NCBI GenBank assembly: GCA_019359075.1
Contig: JAHHIB010000005.1
Coordinates: 1 to 64,000 of the forward strand
Direction of reading: 5' to 3'
Origin: Kalymmatonema hyalinum WJT4-NPBG1
GTDB taxonomy: Bacteria; Cyanobacteriota; Cyanobacteriia; Cyanobacteriales; Nostocaceae
DNA: 64,000 nucleotides
The notes under the pieces are model-generated. The model ran no database searches and had not been told where the DNA came from. It worked only from the letters and a program-made list of their open reading frames with translations. The translations under genes and the position numbers were made by a program. Of this stretch, positions 56,833 through 64,000 are shown piece after piece. Each line of letters starts with the position of its first letter. Position 1 is the stretch's first letter.

Positions 56833-58083
56833 TTAGACGTACTTCTTAAAGGCTAGTGTCACATTATGACCGCCAAAACCAAAAGAATTGGATAGGGCAA
56901 CCTCAAGTTTTGCTTTTCGGCTGGTGTTAGGGACGTAATCCAGGTCACAATCGGGAGCTGGGTTTTCCAGATTAATTGTCGGTGGAATCTGGTCATTGGC
57001 GACCGCCAGTACTGTTGCTACCGCTTCAATTCCACCAGACCCGCCTAATAGATGACCTGTCATTGATTTGGTGGAGCTAACTGGTATTATTGAGGCGCGA
57101 TCGCCCAAAGCTCTTTTAATTGCGGCGGTTTCCGTCGGATCATTCACTGGCGTACTGGTGCCATGAGCATTGACATAGCTCACCTGTTCTGGCGTTAGTC
57201 CTGCGTCTTTTAGTGCCAGCTGGATGGCTCGTGCCGCGCCTTCGCCTCCAGGTACTGGAGAGGTCATATGGTAAGCGTCGCAAGTCATGCCATAGCCAAC
57301 AATTTCTGCATAAATTTTGGCTTTGCGACTGAGGGCGTGCTGTAGCTCTTCTAAAATTAAGACGCCCGCACCTTCTCCCATGACAAATCCGTCGCGGTCT
57401 TTGTCAAATGGACGGCTGGCATGAGCCGGATCATCATTACGAAGCGAAAGTGTCCTAGCTGATGCAAATCCAGCTATGGACAAGGGTGTAATTGCCGCTT
57501 CACACCCGCCACAAATCATTGCTTGGGCATATCCCCCCTGAATCAGGCGAAAAGCATCTCCTATGGCGTTTGAGCCAGCGGCACAAGCAGTGACTGAGCA
57601 GGAATTTGGTCCTCTAGCACCAGTGTGAATTGCTGTCAACCCTGCTGCCATGTTGGCGATCATCATCGGTATCATGAAGGGGCTGCAGCGGTCGGGACCT
57701 CGGTTGAGGTAGATTGTTTGCTGGTCTTCCATCACCTTAATGCCACCAACGCCAGAACCAATTATGACGCCCACTTGTTCTGCGTTTAGGTCATTGATAA
57801 CTAGCTGCGCGTCGCCGAGAGCTTGTTTTGCCGCAGAAACGCCAAATTGAGCAAAGCGATCCATGCGCTTAGCTTCTTTGCGCTCCATGTACTCATGCGG
57901 ATCGAAGTTTTTTACCTCACCAGCAATGCGACAATCATGATGAGACGCATCAAACAAGGTGATTTCACCAATGCCATTGCGTCCGCTTATCAATCCTTCC
58001 CAATATTGGGCTGGTGTATTACCAATCGGTGTAATCGCGCCAACACCAGTGACAACAACGCGTTTACGTATAAAATCAGTCAT
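56833..58083 (-). CDS. fabF: beta-ketoacyl-ACP synthase II
   Basis: KAS II elongates acyl-ACP by condensation with malonyl-ACP. The 416-residue protein has the catalytic Cys in NSCSVTACAAGSNAIGDAFR and the two catalytic His in NAHGTSTPVNDPTE and STKSMTGHLLGGSGG, plus GFGGHNVTLAF at the C-terminus. It lies downstream of acpP by 226 bp and upstream of tkt. Confidence 0.96.
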   Translation of the reverse strand: MTDFIRKRVVVTGVGAITPIGNTPAQYWEGLISGRNGIGEITLFDASHHDCRIAGEVKNFDPHEYMERKEAKRMDRFAQFGVSAAKQALGDAQLVINDLNAEQVGVIIGSGVGGIKVMEDQQTIYLNRGPDRCSPFMIPMMIANMAAGLTAIHTGARGPNSCSVTACAAGSNAIGDAFRLIQGGYAQAMICGGCEAAITPLSIAGFASARTLSLRNDDPAHASRPFDKDRDGFVMGEGAGVLILEELQHALSRKAKIYAEIVGYGMTCDAYHMTSPVPGGEGAARAIQLALKDAGLTPEQVSYVNAHGTSTPVNDPTETAAIKRALGDRASIIPVSSTKSMTGHLLGGSGGIEAVATVLAVANDQIPPTINLENPAPDCDLDYVPNTSRKAKLEVALSNSFGFGGHNVTLAFKKYV

Positions 58084-58309
58084 GACAATAGTTAAGTGGC
58101 TCTTGATGCAGGCAGAACAAAATATTGCTGAGTCATGAATGCTGAGCTCTGAGTAAAGTTCCGAGTTCCAAGCAATGTGTTCCGAGTCATTTTTCTTTAC
58201 AAATGAGGCAACGCCAGTCGCTACCCTTACGGTAAGCCGCTGTTGCGTCTACAATCAAAGACACCTCCGCACAGCGCTGGCTTTTCGGTACTCAGCACCC
58301 AGCACTTTT

Positions 58310-58561
58310 TTAGGCGGATGCGGCAACTTTGTTGTTAATATAGTCAACTGCCTCTTGAACTGTTGTAATTTTTTCGGCAGCTTCATCGGGAATTTCAATG
58401 TCAAACTCTTCTTCCAAAGCCATGACCAATTCAACAGTATCCAAGGAGTCAGCCCCTAAATCATTAGCAAAATTCGATTGTGGTGTAACCGTGTCGCCAT
58501 CAACGCTAAGTTGATCGGCAACAATTTTCTTGACCTTTTCAAAAATTTCCGCTTGGCTCAT
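58310..58561 (-). CDS. acpP: acyl carrier protein
   Basis: The 83-residue acidic protein has the phosphopantetheine attachment Ser in [20 protein letters not shown]. It carries growing acyl chains for the type II fatty acid synthase and is placed with fabF as expected. Length and charge are normal. The start [18 protein letters not shown] is typical. Confidence 0.97.
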   Translation of the reverse strand: MSQAEIFEKVKKIVADQLSVDGDTVTPQSNFANDLGADSLDTVELVMALEEEFDIEIPDEAAEKITTVQEAVDYINNKVAASA

Positions 58562-59000
58562 AGATAAAATTCCTCAACAAGTTGCTATAATCCGCTGTTT
58601 ATGGGGGATATGTTTTTGAGCATATTAATCTTATCGGAAAGCGCGATCATCCGTATAGCCTTGGCAAGTTTGTTTGAAAAACCTGCCCCCTGTCTTGAAG
58701 GGACAGGGCAGCCGCAAGGAATGCGGTTGGGGGCTAGGACACGCTACGCATCGGCCGTACACTGCCCTTGGATTTTCTTTGTTGAAAATCTGTACCGTTC
58801 CATTCTTGAATTTAGATGGAACAACCACTCCAAGAGCGGTTCGAGAGTCGAGCGTGCAACACGGGTGCTTACACTGTGTAAACGATGATGTTTTACAACT
58901 CTTATTAAATTTTTGTGAAGATGTGCATTTTTAGGATCGATAGTTTTGCTACCAACATTAAATAGTGATGATAAAACAGTTATTGACTAACCAGAATACT
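58562..59000. repeat. intergenic region with repeats between acpP and the HdrB-like gene
   Basis: CCCTGTC-TTGAA-GGGACAGGG (about 58688-58708) is a short hairpin. The GGACACGCTACGC palindrome (about 58737) is shared with 12470, 14930 and 45985. Minus-strand frame 58631-58828 is basic and Cys-containing but has no recognised domain. Confidence 0.4.
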
Positions 59001-59906
59001 ATGTTAACCCATACATTAAAATACGCATACTTCCCAGGTTGTGTTGCCCAAGGAGCTTGCCGCGAGCTTCATCAATCAACTGTTGCCCTCAGTCAAGCTT
59101 TGGGCATTGAACTGGTTGAACTCAAAAAAGCTGCTTGCTGTGGTTCCGGCACGTTTAAAGAAGATTCCCAACTGTTGGAAGATACGGTTAATGCTCGCAA
59201 CATTGCCTTAGCAGAACAGTTAAATCTACCATTGCTTACCCATTGCAGCACTTGTCAGGGTGTGATTGGTCATGTTGACGAAAGCCTTAAAGAATGCCAA
59301 AAAACAAATCCAGCATACATTGAACAAGTGAATGGCTTGCTGCAAAAAGAAGGCTGTGTACCCTATCGTGGAACAACAAACGTCAAACATCTCCTTTATG
59401 CCCTAATCACAGATTACGGTCTAGAGGAAATTCAAAAACGTGTGACTCGCAACTTAGGGGGATTAAAATGTGCAGCTTTTTATGGTTGCTATCTCCTACG
59501 TGCCCAAAAGTCCATGCCTTATGATGACCCCTTCCGACCGGAAGGAATGGAAAATGTGTTTCGCACGGTAGGAGCGTCACCAATTTATTACAGAGGGCGT
59601 ACGCAATGTTGCGGATGGCCCCTTTCCAGCTACGCCACGACCCAATCTTTTAAAATGGCGGGGATACATATTCAAGAAGCGCTAGAAGCTGGTGCTGATT
59701 GTATGGTTACGCCTTGTCCTTTGTGCCACCTTAACTTAGATTCGCGTCAGCCAGAGGTGGAAAAGGTAATTGGACAGAAACTAGGTTTACCAGTGCTGCA
59801 TTTACCCCAGTTGATTGCTTTAGCAGTTGGGGTGAGTCCGAAAGAACTCGGTCTAGAACGGCACATCGTTTCCACCAAACCAGTTTTGGAAAAATTGGGA
59901 TTGTGA
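59001..59906 (+). CDS. HdrB-like CCG-domain protein (heterodisulfide reductase subunit B family)
   Basis: The protein has two CCG motifs typical of HdrB/SdhE: the first around CGSGTFKEDSQLLEDTVNAR preceded by AACC, the second TQCCGWPLSSYATTQSFKMA, with additional Cys in LLTHCSTCQGV and TPCPLCHLNL. These ligate unusual 4Fe-4S clusters. In cyanobacteria the family is thought to serve as an electron-transfer subunit of succinate dehydrogenase or a related quinone reductase; that is family knowledge, not shown here. The ATG at 59001 (MLTHTLKYAYFPGC) is preferred to 58965. Confidence 0.85.
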   Translation: MLTHTLKYAYFPGCVAQGACRELHQSTVALSQALGIELVELKKAACCGSGTFKEDSQLLEDTVNARNIALAEQLNLPLLTHCSTCQGVIGHVDESLKECQKTNPAYIEQVNGLLQKEGCVPYRGTTNVKHLLYALITDYGLEEIQKRVTRNLGGLKCAAFYGCYLLRAQKSMPYDDPFRPEGMENVFRTVGASPIYYRGRTQCCGWPLSSYATTQSFKMAGIHIQEALEAGADCMVTPCPLCHLNLDSRQPEVEKVIGQKLGLPVLHLPQLIALAVGVSPKELGLERHIVSTKPVLEKLGL

Positions 59907-60121
59907 GCAAAAGCTTGTAGGGTGCGTTAGCATTCGCTATCACACCAGTGCCAGGAATCAGAAGTCACAAGTCAGGAGAGAAAAAACTTACATCACCAAG
60001 GTTTTAACCCATTTCTAACTGTCTAGTTATTTCTGTCGTCCTGTACTAGTCTTTATAAGACGGTGCGTTACACTCCATTAACTTACCCTACAAGTTCACG
60101 TCCATGATTTGTCCGTAAAGG

Positions 60122-62959
60122 TCATTCTGTGTTCTGCGTTCTGGGTTCTGTATTGTTATCAATTGTTTCGTTGCTGAGTTGGGTTACTGGTGTATTGTTC
60201 TCAATTGTTAAGTTGGTTAGTTGGGCAATTGGTGTGAGGGTGAACGCTGAATTAGGTGTGGTTTCGCTTATTGATATCAGTACTGTGTTGTGATCAATTG
60301 TTGAGTTGGGCGATTCCGCCATTGGTGTGAGGGTGAACGCTGAAGCAGGTGTGGTTTCGCTTGTTGGTGTCGGTAATGTATTGTTCTCAATTGTTAAGTT
60401 GCTTGGTTGGGCAACTGGTGTGAGGGTGAACGCTGAAGTAGGTGTGGTTTCGTCTGTTTGTGTCGGTACTAGATTATTATCAATTGTTACGTTGCTTGAT
60501 TGGGTAGTAGGTGTGGTTTCGTCTGTTGGTGGCGGTACTAGATTATTATCAATCGTTAAGTTGCTTGATTGGGTAGTAGGTGTAGTTTCGTTTGTTGGTG
60601 TCGGTACTGGATTATTATCAATTGTTACGTTACTTGATTGGGTAGTAGGTGTGGTTTCGTTTGTTGGTGTCGGTACTGGATTATTATCAATTGTTACGTT
60701 GCTTGGTTGGGCAGTTGGTGTGTTCGTCAACGATGAAGTGGGTGTGGTTTCGCTTGTTGGTGTCGGTAGTGGAGTTGGAATTGGTGTAATTGGAGTAGGT
60801 GTAGGTTCTACGGTCGGTTGATTTTGTTCAGAATTTGGTATCACCGACGGCGTGAAAGTTGGAGTAGGTGTGGTTTCTTCTGTCGTTGGTACTACAGTTG
60901 TTTCTGGAGTGGGTTGTATAAGTGTGGGTGCAACTGTTGTCGTGGGTGTCGCGGGTGCAGGTGTAGGTTTTCTTTTTAGCTTCTCGCGTTTGGGAAGGAT
61001 TGGTTGTTGGTCTTCGATGTTTGGTTGTATCGGTGGATTGACTTTGGGTATAACTTCAGGAAGAGGTGACAGCGGAACAGTGACTGTGGATGGAGGTTCG
61101 ATAATCAGTGATGGTCTGGCGGGCGCTGTGGGTTTTGGTTTGGGAATGGGTGACCGTTTAGTCGTTGTCGGCGCGGTGGTGGATGTTGGTGAAGGTAAGG
61201 GTGTGAAACGATGCCAGTTAAACCAAGCGAGTAATCCGCCTGAGGCTACAATTCCAGTCGTGATGACTCCTGTTGGAAAGAGCAGGGCTTTTTTATACAC
61301 ACTTTTGCCGGAGGGGGAAGTGTTCTCCGACGATACTATATTCATTCGAGTCAGGAGATGGTTAGTATCGTTGGTTGTCGGTAGCGGAGATTGTGTAAAG
61401 TTTTTTGCTGAATCGTTGACATTTTGGCGCTGGCTATTTTGAGTTGATGACCAAGATGGAGAATTTTCTAATAAATTAAGATTGTGGCGAGTTGCTGCAA
61501 CTCCCATCGCGTCATCAAGCGATTCCCGTAATTGTATTGCTTTAGTAAGGTAATCTTTAGCTGTGCTGTTTTCTTCTAAACAAAGGGCACGAGTCCCTAA
61601 TTGATGCAATGCCCAAGCTTGGGCAACTTTATCTGTTTCGGCTTGAGATGCTTGTAATCCCCGAGACAGAACTTGCCCCCACAAACCCCATTGCTTACTT
61701 AAAGCTAGTGTCTGTTCCACTGCTTTTACCAAGCGCAACACATCTTTCCAACGACTCTCTCTAACTGCTATCTCTATAATTTGTACGATGCAAGAGAGCG
61801 CAGTGCCTTTGGCAATCGCATCGGTTTGGGATAACAAAATGTTGGGTTGCTGTTGGTGTCGTTCCGCCCAATTTATAAAGTAGGCGATCGCTTTTTCCAG
61901 AGGTGCTGTCAACTTCCATTCTGGCGGTAAAAGTTCAACTACAGTCTTACTAACCTGATATCGAGAACCATCAAACTGCACGAGATTACGCCTACGTAAT
62001 CCCTCAAGTATATTAAAAGCATCAGAAATTTCTGTGATATGAATTATGTGTTCACTTTCAAGCCCAACACCACCCATGACAGTTAATAAATTCAGAATAG
62101 TTCTTTGTGATGTTGATAGCGATGTGACTATTTGTTGAAGCAGATAGTTGCCAGGAGAATCGGTTGATAATAGACTGACAACTTCCGTAAGGGAGCGCCC
62201 TTCTTCCAGTATGTTTGCCACTGCTATCTGCACTTTCATCGGATGCCCGTTGAAAATAGTACACAGCGATTTTGCCCCAGGGAGTTCTTCTGTGTTGAGA
62301 GAACGTTGCAGTTTCCTTTCCACTAAAGCCAGAGCATCATTGATCGATAGCCCAGAAAGCAACATTGAGCGCCCCCTTTTTTTCATTCGCTCTTTTGACG
62401 AAGCGAGAAGAAAGGTACACTGATTAGCCGCATTCATCAGCTCTTCCAATTCATCTTGGATGAGTCCATCATCATCTAGCACTACAAGAGCCTGTTTTTC
62501 TTGGAGTTGTTGACGGATTTGGTTATGAGTTGGTTTATAGGGAATGTTGCTTTCATAAAATGCATCCCATATAAACTGAAGTAAATCGTCTACATTTGGA
62601 TGCACAGGAGATAGGCTAATAACACCACTAGGGAAAAGTGATTTGACTTGATTGTTCTGCGCTAAGTGACGCAATAAAACTGTTTTTCCAACACCGACTG
62701 TGCCGTAAAATTCTACCGATTGTCCAGCTTTAAAGGCAGCAATCGCTTCTTTGACTGATTCTTGTCGATTCAGTATGGTATCTGAGGGTTGCTCAAGTAT
62801 CAATGGGGTGGAACGCGATCGCCAAGTCGATTTTTCTTCCTTGGTTGCTATATTCGCTGTCGCGCCTTGAGGTGAACCAACCTTTATGATCCAATTTCCA
62901 ACTTCCAGTTGGTCACTGATTTCCTGCGGAATGTTTGTTATTATACTGTTTTTGCTCAT
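60122..62959 (-). CDS. STAND/NB-ARC-like NTPase with TPR, transmembrane helix and Pro/Thr-rich repeats
   Basis: The 945-residue protein has a short N-terminus (1-60), an NTPase domain with Walker A GTVGVGKT (86-93), Walker B ALVVLDDD (157-164) and a GHP motif (238-240), a winged-helix-like segment (about 275-345), helical repeats (about 345-500, ending in a TPR-like unit LHQLGTRALCLEENSTAKDY), one transmembrane helix (about 559-581) and a long tail rich in Pro, Thr, Asn. The tail has at least six units of the type TPTNETTPTTQSSNVTIDNN (DNA period 69 bp, 60470-60750). STAND proteins are signalling or defence switches; no effector domain is visible. Function is unassigned. Confidence 0.8.
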   Translation of the reverse strand: MSKNSIITNIPQEISDQLEVGNWIIKVGSPQGATANIATKEEKSTWRSRSTPLILEQPSDTILNRQESVKEAIAAFKAGQSVEFYGTVGVGKTVLLRHLAQNNQVKSLFPSGVISLSPVHPNVDDLLQFIWDAFYESNIPYKPTHNQIRQQLQEKQALVVLDDDGLIQDELEELMNAANQCTFLLASSKERMKKRGRSMLLSGLSINDALALVERKLQRSLNTEELPGAKSLCTIFNGHPMKVQIAVANILEEGRSLTEVVSLLSTDSPGNYLLQQIVTSLSTSQRTILNLLTVMGGVGLESEHIIHITEISDAFNILEGLRRRNLVQFDGSRYQVSKTVVELLPPEWKLTAPLEKAIAYFINWAERHQQQPNILLSQTDAIAKGTALSCIVQIIEIAVRESRWKDVLRLVKAVEQTLALSKQWGLWGQVLSRGLQASQAETDKVAQAWALHQLGTRALCLEENSTAKDYLTKAIQLRESLDDAMGVAATRHNLNLLENSPSWSSTQNSQRQNVNDSAKNFTQSPLPTTNDTNHLLTRMNIVSSENTSPSGKSVYKKALLFPTGVITTGIVASGGLLAWFNWHRFTPLPSPTSTTAPTTTKRSPIPKPKPTAPARPSLIIEPPSTVTVPLSPLPEVIPKVNPPIQPNIEDQQPILPKREKLKRKPTPAPATPTTTVAPTLIQPTPETTVVPTTEETTPTPTFTPSVIPNSEQNQPTVEPTPTPITPIPTPLPTPTSETTPTSSLTNTPTAQPSNVTIDNNPVPTPTNETTPTTQSSNVTIDNNPVPTPTNETTPTTQSSNLTIDNNLVPPPTDETTPTTQSSNVTIDNNLVPTQTDETTPTSAFTLTPVAQPSNLTIENNTLPTPTSETTPASAFTLTPMAESPNSTIDHNTVLISISETTPNSAFTLTPIAQLTNLTIENNTPVTQLSNETIDNNTEPRTQNTE
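60400..60760. repeat. 69-bp tandem repeats in the STAND protein tail
   Basis: Units beginning ATTATTATCAATTGTTACG recur at about 60472, 60541, 60610 and 60679, each encoding 23 residues (P-T-N-E-T-T-P-T-T-Q-S-S-N-V-T-I-D-N-N-P-V-P-T). The three to four central copies are nearly identical, consistent with recent amplification. Confidence 0.85.
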
Positions 62960-63330
62960 ATATTTTTCTTCAGCCAGATTTAGATTACTTTTTCTCTATT
63001 AACCGCAACATAGCTATCATTAAATATGCATTTTACATACATTTTTTCATTTAAAAAGATTTTTAAGCATATATACTTAAGAATTGATTCTACAAAATTG
63101 TTTTGCTTTTATGACTTGGTTAAGAAACAAAGCGAAGTGCGAAATTGAACAGCAAAATGGACAGCTAGATGCTTGCTAATATTGAGTTAAAAATCAGCTT
63201 TAGGATGACAAAACTTGGGGGTATAGGTACAAAGTCCGCAAGGCAAGGGCTATAAATAAAATGAAGAGTCTTAAAAGCCAGATTCGATATTAAGTATGTC
63301 GGTAACAAGAAATATTGGTAGGCAAAGAAT
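62960..63330. other. AT-rich intergenic region, nothing recognised
   Basis: Upstream of the STAND gene the DNA is AT-rich, with no conserved frame or hairpin that I can support. It presumably holds the promoter of the minus-strand STAND gene. Confidence 0.4.
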
Positions 63331-63428
63331 TATAGCAATCCTAAATAATTTGTGAAATCTTTTCTTCGTGTCTTTTACATCTAGGTGGTTTGTAAAAAAA
63401 ATCTCACAACTTAAATAGGACTGCTATA
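63331..63428. mobile_element. 98-bp MITE with IS630-type ends
   Basis: TATAGCAATCCTAAATAATT (from 63331) and the inverted end TATAGCAGTCCTATTTAAGT (reading back from 63428) agree at most positions. The ends match those at 480-505 and 14177-14323. No coding capacity. Confidence 0.7.
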
Positions 63429-63461
63429 GTTGCTATAGAATTGAACCACTTTGCAATTGTC

Positions 63462-63492
63462 AGCGATAGTAGTCGATAGTAGTCGATAGCAG
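63462..63492. repeat. three-copy 10-bp tandem repeat
   Basis: Units of GATAGTAGTC repeat twice and then appear as GATAGCAGTA, directly before a tnpB fragment. Confidence 0.6.
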
Positions 63493-63655
63493 TAAAGCGT
63501 CTAAGTTTGATAATCCAAAGCATTTTGCAAAGCGAGAAAAAATTCTCAAGCGCAGGCAACAAAAACTAACACGTAAGACCAAAGGGAGCAAAAGGTACAA
63601 GTACACAAAAAGGGTAGCCAAAGTGTACGAACGGATGCCCTTTATTAACCCATAG
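63485..63655 (+). pseudogene. TnpB fragment (IS200/IS605 type)
   Basis: The plus strand reads DNPKHFAKREKILKRRQQKL, TRKTKGSKRYKYTKRVAKVY, ERMPFINP, the Lys/Arg-rich central helical segment of TnpB (NPKYYAKSQKKL type). Both the N-terminal and the RuvC parts are missing. It is unrelated in position to the TnpB fragment at 40222. Confidence 0.7.
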
Positions 63656-63728
63656 GCTAAATCGCCGACTCAGCAAACAAAGCCTGCAAAAGCAGCCCTT
63701 AGCGGCGCATCTTCATAGAGAAACGCTA

Positions 63729-64000
63729 TTAGTCATTACCATTGTTAAATTTACGTTGTAACTGTTTGAGTACTTGATACATTTCTGGTAGGCGAGTGAG
63801 AACAGCTGACACCTTCAAGTATTGTTTGTGAGGTACAGCTGGACTTCCAGAGACAATTTCTCCTGGTGCTACATCATTATGAATTCCAGTTTTTGCAGAT
63901 GCGATCGCCCGATCACCAATCTTTACCTGATTGGCAATTCCCACCTGTCCAGCCAAAATAACACCATTGCCAAGTTTCACGCCTCCCGCCATACCAACCT
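63729..64000 (-). CDS. lpxD: UDP-3-O-acylglucosamine N-acyltransferase, C-terminal part
   Basis: LpxD adds the second acyl chain in lipid A synthesis. The frame is open to the window edge and encodes the end of the left-handed beta-helix (VGMAGGVKLGNGVILAGQVG, VKIGDRAIASAKTGIHNDVA) and the C-terminal helical extension (SGSPAVPHKQYLKVSAVLTR, LPEMYQVLKQLQRKF). The N-terminus and catalytic His lie outside the window, to the right. Confidence 0.85.
   Translation of the reverse strand, partial: VGMAGGVKLGNGVILAGQVGIANQVKIGDRAIASAKTGIHNDVAPGEIVSGSPAVPHKQYLKVSAVLTRLPEMYQVLKQLQRKFNNGND

Noticed and set aside
58631-58828. Basic Cys-containing minus-strand frame upstream of the HdrB-like gene
   Set aside because: Spans palindromic repeats and has no recognisable domain; kept only as repeat DNA.
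58838-58870. GGTTCGAGAGTC sequence resembling a tRNA T-loop
   Set aside because: No acceptor or anticodon stem could be found around it.
60306-61442. Val/Gly-rich plus-strand frames opposite the STAND gene
   Set aside because: Antisense translations of the Pro/Thr repeats with no recognisable domain.

Overview
The window is chromosomal DNA of a cyanobacterium, most likely a filamentous Nostocales-type strain. The evidence is a form IB rbcL-rbcX-rbcS operon, chlP, rpaA, ccs1/ccdA, a DevBCA-type exporter, many GCGATCGC (HIP1) octamers, heptanucleotide tandem repeats between genes, and many small IS630-like MITEs (termini TATAGCAATCC / TATAGCAGTCC). I saw no rRNA, tRNA or CRISPR array. The only structural RNA recognised is the small SRP RNA.

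Layout. 0-6.5 kb is a decaying exopolysaccharide cluster on the minus strand: a GT2 glycosyltransferase cut by an IS630-type element (itself apparently cut by a second element), a pyruvyltransferase split by a MITE, a Wzx-like flippase, a Wzy/O-antigen-ligase-like protein and a frameshifted Wzc/GumC-like gene. 6.5-9.6 kb holds an SGNH hydrolase and the RuBisCO operon with its terminator. 10-15 kb holds a GNAT acetyltransferase, panB, a 2'-5' RNA ligase-like protein, a YciI protein, SRP RNA, a phasin-like protein, a Cys-cluster protein and queF. 15-18.7 kb is a large TPS-type filamentous haemagglutinin. 18.9-21.1 kb is the system II cytochrome c maturation pair ccs1-ccdA. 21.1-22.3 kb has two broken genes. 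22.6-25.6 kb is a TonB-ExbB-ExbD energising system with a possible Fur box. 26-32 kb holds a CysA-like ATPase, chlP, a PEP-CTERM protein, rpaA and an alpha/beta hydrolase.

32-41.2 kb is the most unusual part. A CusR/CusS-like two-component system is followed by three copies of a cop-box-like operator with a conserved promoter tail (34307, 35878, 40585). These precede an intradiol dioxygenase, a small secreted repeat protein plus a cytochrome b561 fragment, and a macAB efflux remnant. Lying between the second and third copies is a roughly 3.5 kb segment with a LysR regulator and two short-chain dehydrogenases, bounded by two nested sets of inverted repeats (23 bp outer, 76 bp inner).

41.2-49.2 kb: a TetR regulator, DevB-DevC-DevA exporter genes, a Spy-like periplasmic protein, a NarL-type two-component pair and a nucleoside deaminase. 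49.4-54 kb: a voltage-gated-type potassium channel with a zinc ribbon, a 901-residue MHYT-GAF-LOV-MCP receptor (probable photoreceptor) and a second GNAT. 54.3-58.6 kb: tkt-fabF-acpP. 59-64 kb: an HdrB-like CCG protein, a 945-residue STAND-type NTPase with a transmembrane anchor and Pro/Thr-rich repeats, a MITE, a tnpB scrap, and the 3' end of lpxD running off the window.

The genome segment is rich in recent gene decay: nonsense mutation, homopolymer frameshift, MITE insertion, and deletions joining gene remnants. All calls were made by reading the sequence; no database search was run.
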